The notes under the pieces are model-generated. The model saw nothing but the letters and a program-made list of their open reading frames with translations. It searched no databases and was not told the DNA's origin. Below are positions 62,148 through 64,000 of a DNA stretch of 64,000 nt, in pieces. Origin of the DNA: Porodaedalea pini (Eukaryota; Basidiomycota; Agaricomycetes; Hymenochaetales; Hymenochaetaceae); NCBI GenBank assembly GCA_002794775.1, contig NBAY01000005.1:186001-250000 (forward strand). Reading direction: 5' to 3'. The position numbers were made by a program, and so were the translations under genes. The first letter of the stretch is position 1, and the number at the start of each line of letters is the position of its first letter.

Positions 62148-62560
62148 TGTTAGGCGGGAGCCCGGGAGACGACTCGGACTGGGCAGGCCTCGGCTGACTG
62201 TCGTCTGGGACGTGCTATACTCGAGCGTAGACTCGGGACACGCTTACTCAGGCTAGGTCGTCGCGGAGGTAAGAGGATTAATACAAGTCTAAACTAATAC
62301 AAGGGGGACGAGTCTCACCTAGGTCGTCGCGGAGGTAAGAGGAAAAGCAGAACAAGGAGTTCATGCGATTCCTGAGACCTTATATAGCGACGACTGTGAG
62401 ACTATATTACCTAACATTACATAACGAGTGGGAATGGAACGAATGAAGGTAGTGTGGGAATGATTGTGTAAGATGGGTAAATATAACGAAAAGGACGAAT
62501 ATAATAAAGGAAATGGTAAAAGGGAAAATAAAGGAAAAGGTGAGAGTTCAGGTTCTAACA
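62148..62560 (-). repeat. Gypsy-2 5' LTR (413 bp)
   Basis: Read base by base it is identical to 56324-56736. It contains a TATA box (TATATAA, minus strand) and the 11-mer that pairs with the primer-binding site. Confidence 0.94.
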
Positions 62561-62565
62561 CTGCT
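62561..62565. repeat. Target-site duplication ctgct, right copy (Gypsy-2)
   Basis: Right-hand partner of 56319-56323. Confidence 0.92.
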
Positions 62566-63905
62566 CAGGAAACACTTCAAATAATGAGGATGTCCACAAG
62601 CCTAAAAGGATTCATTATTTCATCCCGATCGACCACCCTCGTATTCAGCAAAACACAGTGTATGACCTGTGGTCATCTGAACAGGTCTTGAGGGACCTTG
62701 TGCAGTGCGCTCAAACCCCAAAGGCAGGCCCTGGCATGCCCTTTGAGACATTCAAATCAATTGCCAATATAACGAAAGACTACACATTTGATCTCGGGCA
62801 ACTCTATCTGAACTACGACAGAGAGAAGGTAGTCCAAAACTTGCACAACTTGGTAGTTGCTTTTATGCGTGCTCATGAACAGCCGAGTTTCTGGGAGATG
62901 AACGCTTCGCTTTCCTTTGCTGTGAGGGTGGAACAGGCAGGATATGTAGATTGCAAAGCTTTCTGCAGCCAGGCCCAATACAGCGATGCAGATGCTTATG
63001 TTCTGGTGGAAGTTATTAGGAGCAGACTTCTGCAGGCATCCAAGATATCCACAGAGCTACAGGAGAAACCCGAGACTATGAGCAAAATCGAGAGTTTCAC
63101 GGGCCACGAAGCGATGTGGATTTTTGATCAGTATCAGCAAAAGTATAAAAATAGTTGGCCTAAAAGAGGCTCTGCTCACTACTCCACGCACTCTTCCCAA
63201 CTCTCTGACATGGACTCTACCCCTTGCAATACTGTATTGGGTGTGCAATTAGATTTGAAAGGGAGACTTACGTGTGATTCTGTCAACTGAATCGCATACG
63301 TACTTCGTCTCGCCTTCAGGCAACGAAAAGAGGATGTGGATATCTTGTTTAGCGCTTCCCCAATACCGCAACTGGAGGGAACGGAAAAATATGATTTTAA
63401 GTCGGCCAATAGTCAAATGAGAGAATATGCTGGTCTTCTTGTGGGTCCTTGTAATGAAGCAAGCTTGTCGTACAAAAAACTGGATGACCGAGTACTTCTT
63501 GCAGAGGCCAGTGCGCCAGTGGGCAGTGTGAAGCACTCACTATCCAGGAATTACAGGAATCTTAGGGCATATATGCCTTTCATCAAGGACCTGTCTGCGC
63601 TATCGGCAGCTCTCAAGCTCTTGGAGGACAGAATTGCCGACATTCTATTGTGGGAAGATGCCTATGACTCACTCGTAATTGCGTTACATGGAGGTGCTCA
63701 TGATATGTCTGAGCCTGTGGAATCTTACAAAGCTGCAATAAATGCATTGGAGGAGCGTGGCGTTTCGCAGGGGAAGTTTAAGGAGTGTGCTCCACATTTC
63801 AGAGTGATTTTGGCCATCCAGCAGGGAATCAACATGCATAACAGTATCCCTGATGGACCTATAAGTGTAGGGTTCCCCCTTCCACATGTGGACAATGCGG
63901 TGTGA
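62566..63905 (+). pseudogene. 3' part of the gene interrupted by two Gypsy insertions, function unknown
   Basis: A long open frame continues from the Gypsy-2 target site (GNTSNNEDVHKPKRIHYF...) through VYDLWSSEQVLRDLVQCAQT, FDLGQLYLNYDREKVVQNLH and VAFMRAHEQPSFWEMNASLS to 63290. A probable intron leads to a second exon at about 63336-63905 (DILFSASPIPQLEGTEKYDF, NYRNLRAYMPFIKDLSALSA, LLWEDAYDSLVIALHGGAHD). I do not recognise a family. The frame has no internal stops over more than 240 codons, so the sequence was a functional gene until recently. It may be a host gene or an accessory gene of the island. The right end is open near the window edge. Confidence 0.6.
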
Positions 63906-64000
63906 TCCAGTGAATGGGAATCCAGTGCATTGCAATCCTATCCGTCATCATCTGCAAACTCATTTTGCAAGTGTCCCGCTGATGATCATGCCCTTATGAC

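Larger units (their letters stand above)
56324..62560 (-). mobile_element. Gypsy-2: young Ty3/Gypsy chromovirus with identical LTRs
   Basis: 6237 bp, read on the minus strand: 5' LTR 62148-62560, primer-binding site 62136-62146, gag 60364-61443, pol 56737-60355, 3' LTR 56324-56736. The two 413-bp LTRs appear identical base for base and the 5-bp target duplication is perfect, so insertion was recent. gag is intact; pol has one single-nucleotide frameshift ahead of the chromodomain. It is CpG-rich, unlike Gypsy-1. Same family as Gypsy-1, opposite orientation, only 58 bp from it. Confidence 0.95.

Overview
The window looks like a basidiomycete genome, most likely a mushroom-forming agaricomycete. 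Genes are packed on both strands and split by many 50-80 bp GT-AG introns. The housekeeping genes are eukaryotic: MCM3, HAS1, uL1, mL43, SAGA Sgf11, PXMP4, POM33 and a Ras GTPase. The second half carries Ty3/Gypsy chromoviruses and a Tc1/mariner element of the kind common in these fungi. All gene models below were spliced by eye from splice consensus and family motifs.

1-23.7 kb is a dense core block: PTH2 copy 1 (-), an MFS transporter (+), Sgf11 (-), a HerA/FtsK-like P-loop ATPase (+), a BTB protein (+), PXMP4 (-), MCM3 (-), HAS1 (-), PTH2 copy 2 (+), POM33/TMEM33 (-), a CBS/PB1 membrane protein (+) and a Ras-type GTPase (-). Two features stand out. The two PTH2 paralogues lie about 15.5 kb apart and the second has lost family active-site residues. 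Very small exons of 2, 6, 6, 7 and 11 nt are needed to splice several of these genes into their conserved proteins.

23.7-34.4 kb is gene-poor. I can support only one gene in it, a Yippee-family protein at 31.6-32.1 kb. 34.4-42.5 kb returns to ordinary genes: uL1, a proline/glutamine/threonine-rich probable nuclear protein, mL43, and a large disordered Ser/Arg-rich protein.

42.7-64 kb is a nested transposon island. It holds a decayed Tc1/mariner element with a dead transposase, accessory genes of unknown function (one broken), a 10-bp minisatellite, and two full-length Ty3/Gypsy chromodomain elements in opposite orientation. The older one (48779-56260) is riddled with stops, contains a solo LTR inside pol and has an 849-bp hairpin MITE inside its 3' LTR. 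The younger one (56324-62560) has apparently identical 413-bp LTRs and nearly intact gag and pol. Both Gypsy elements carry an 11-nt primer-binding site that is the exact complement of a sequence about 33 nt downstream of the LTR TATA box, as in the self-priming Tf1/sushi elements. Taking both elements out, together with one copy of each 5-bp target duplication, leaves one open reading frame running across both insertion points. A host (or older accessory) gene was therefore interrupted twice.
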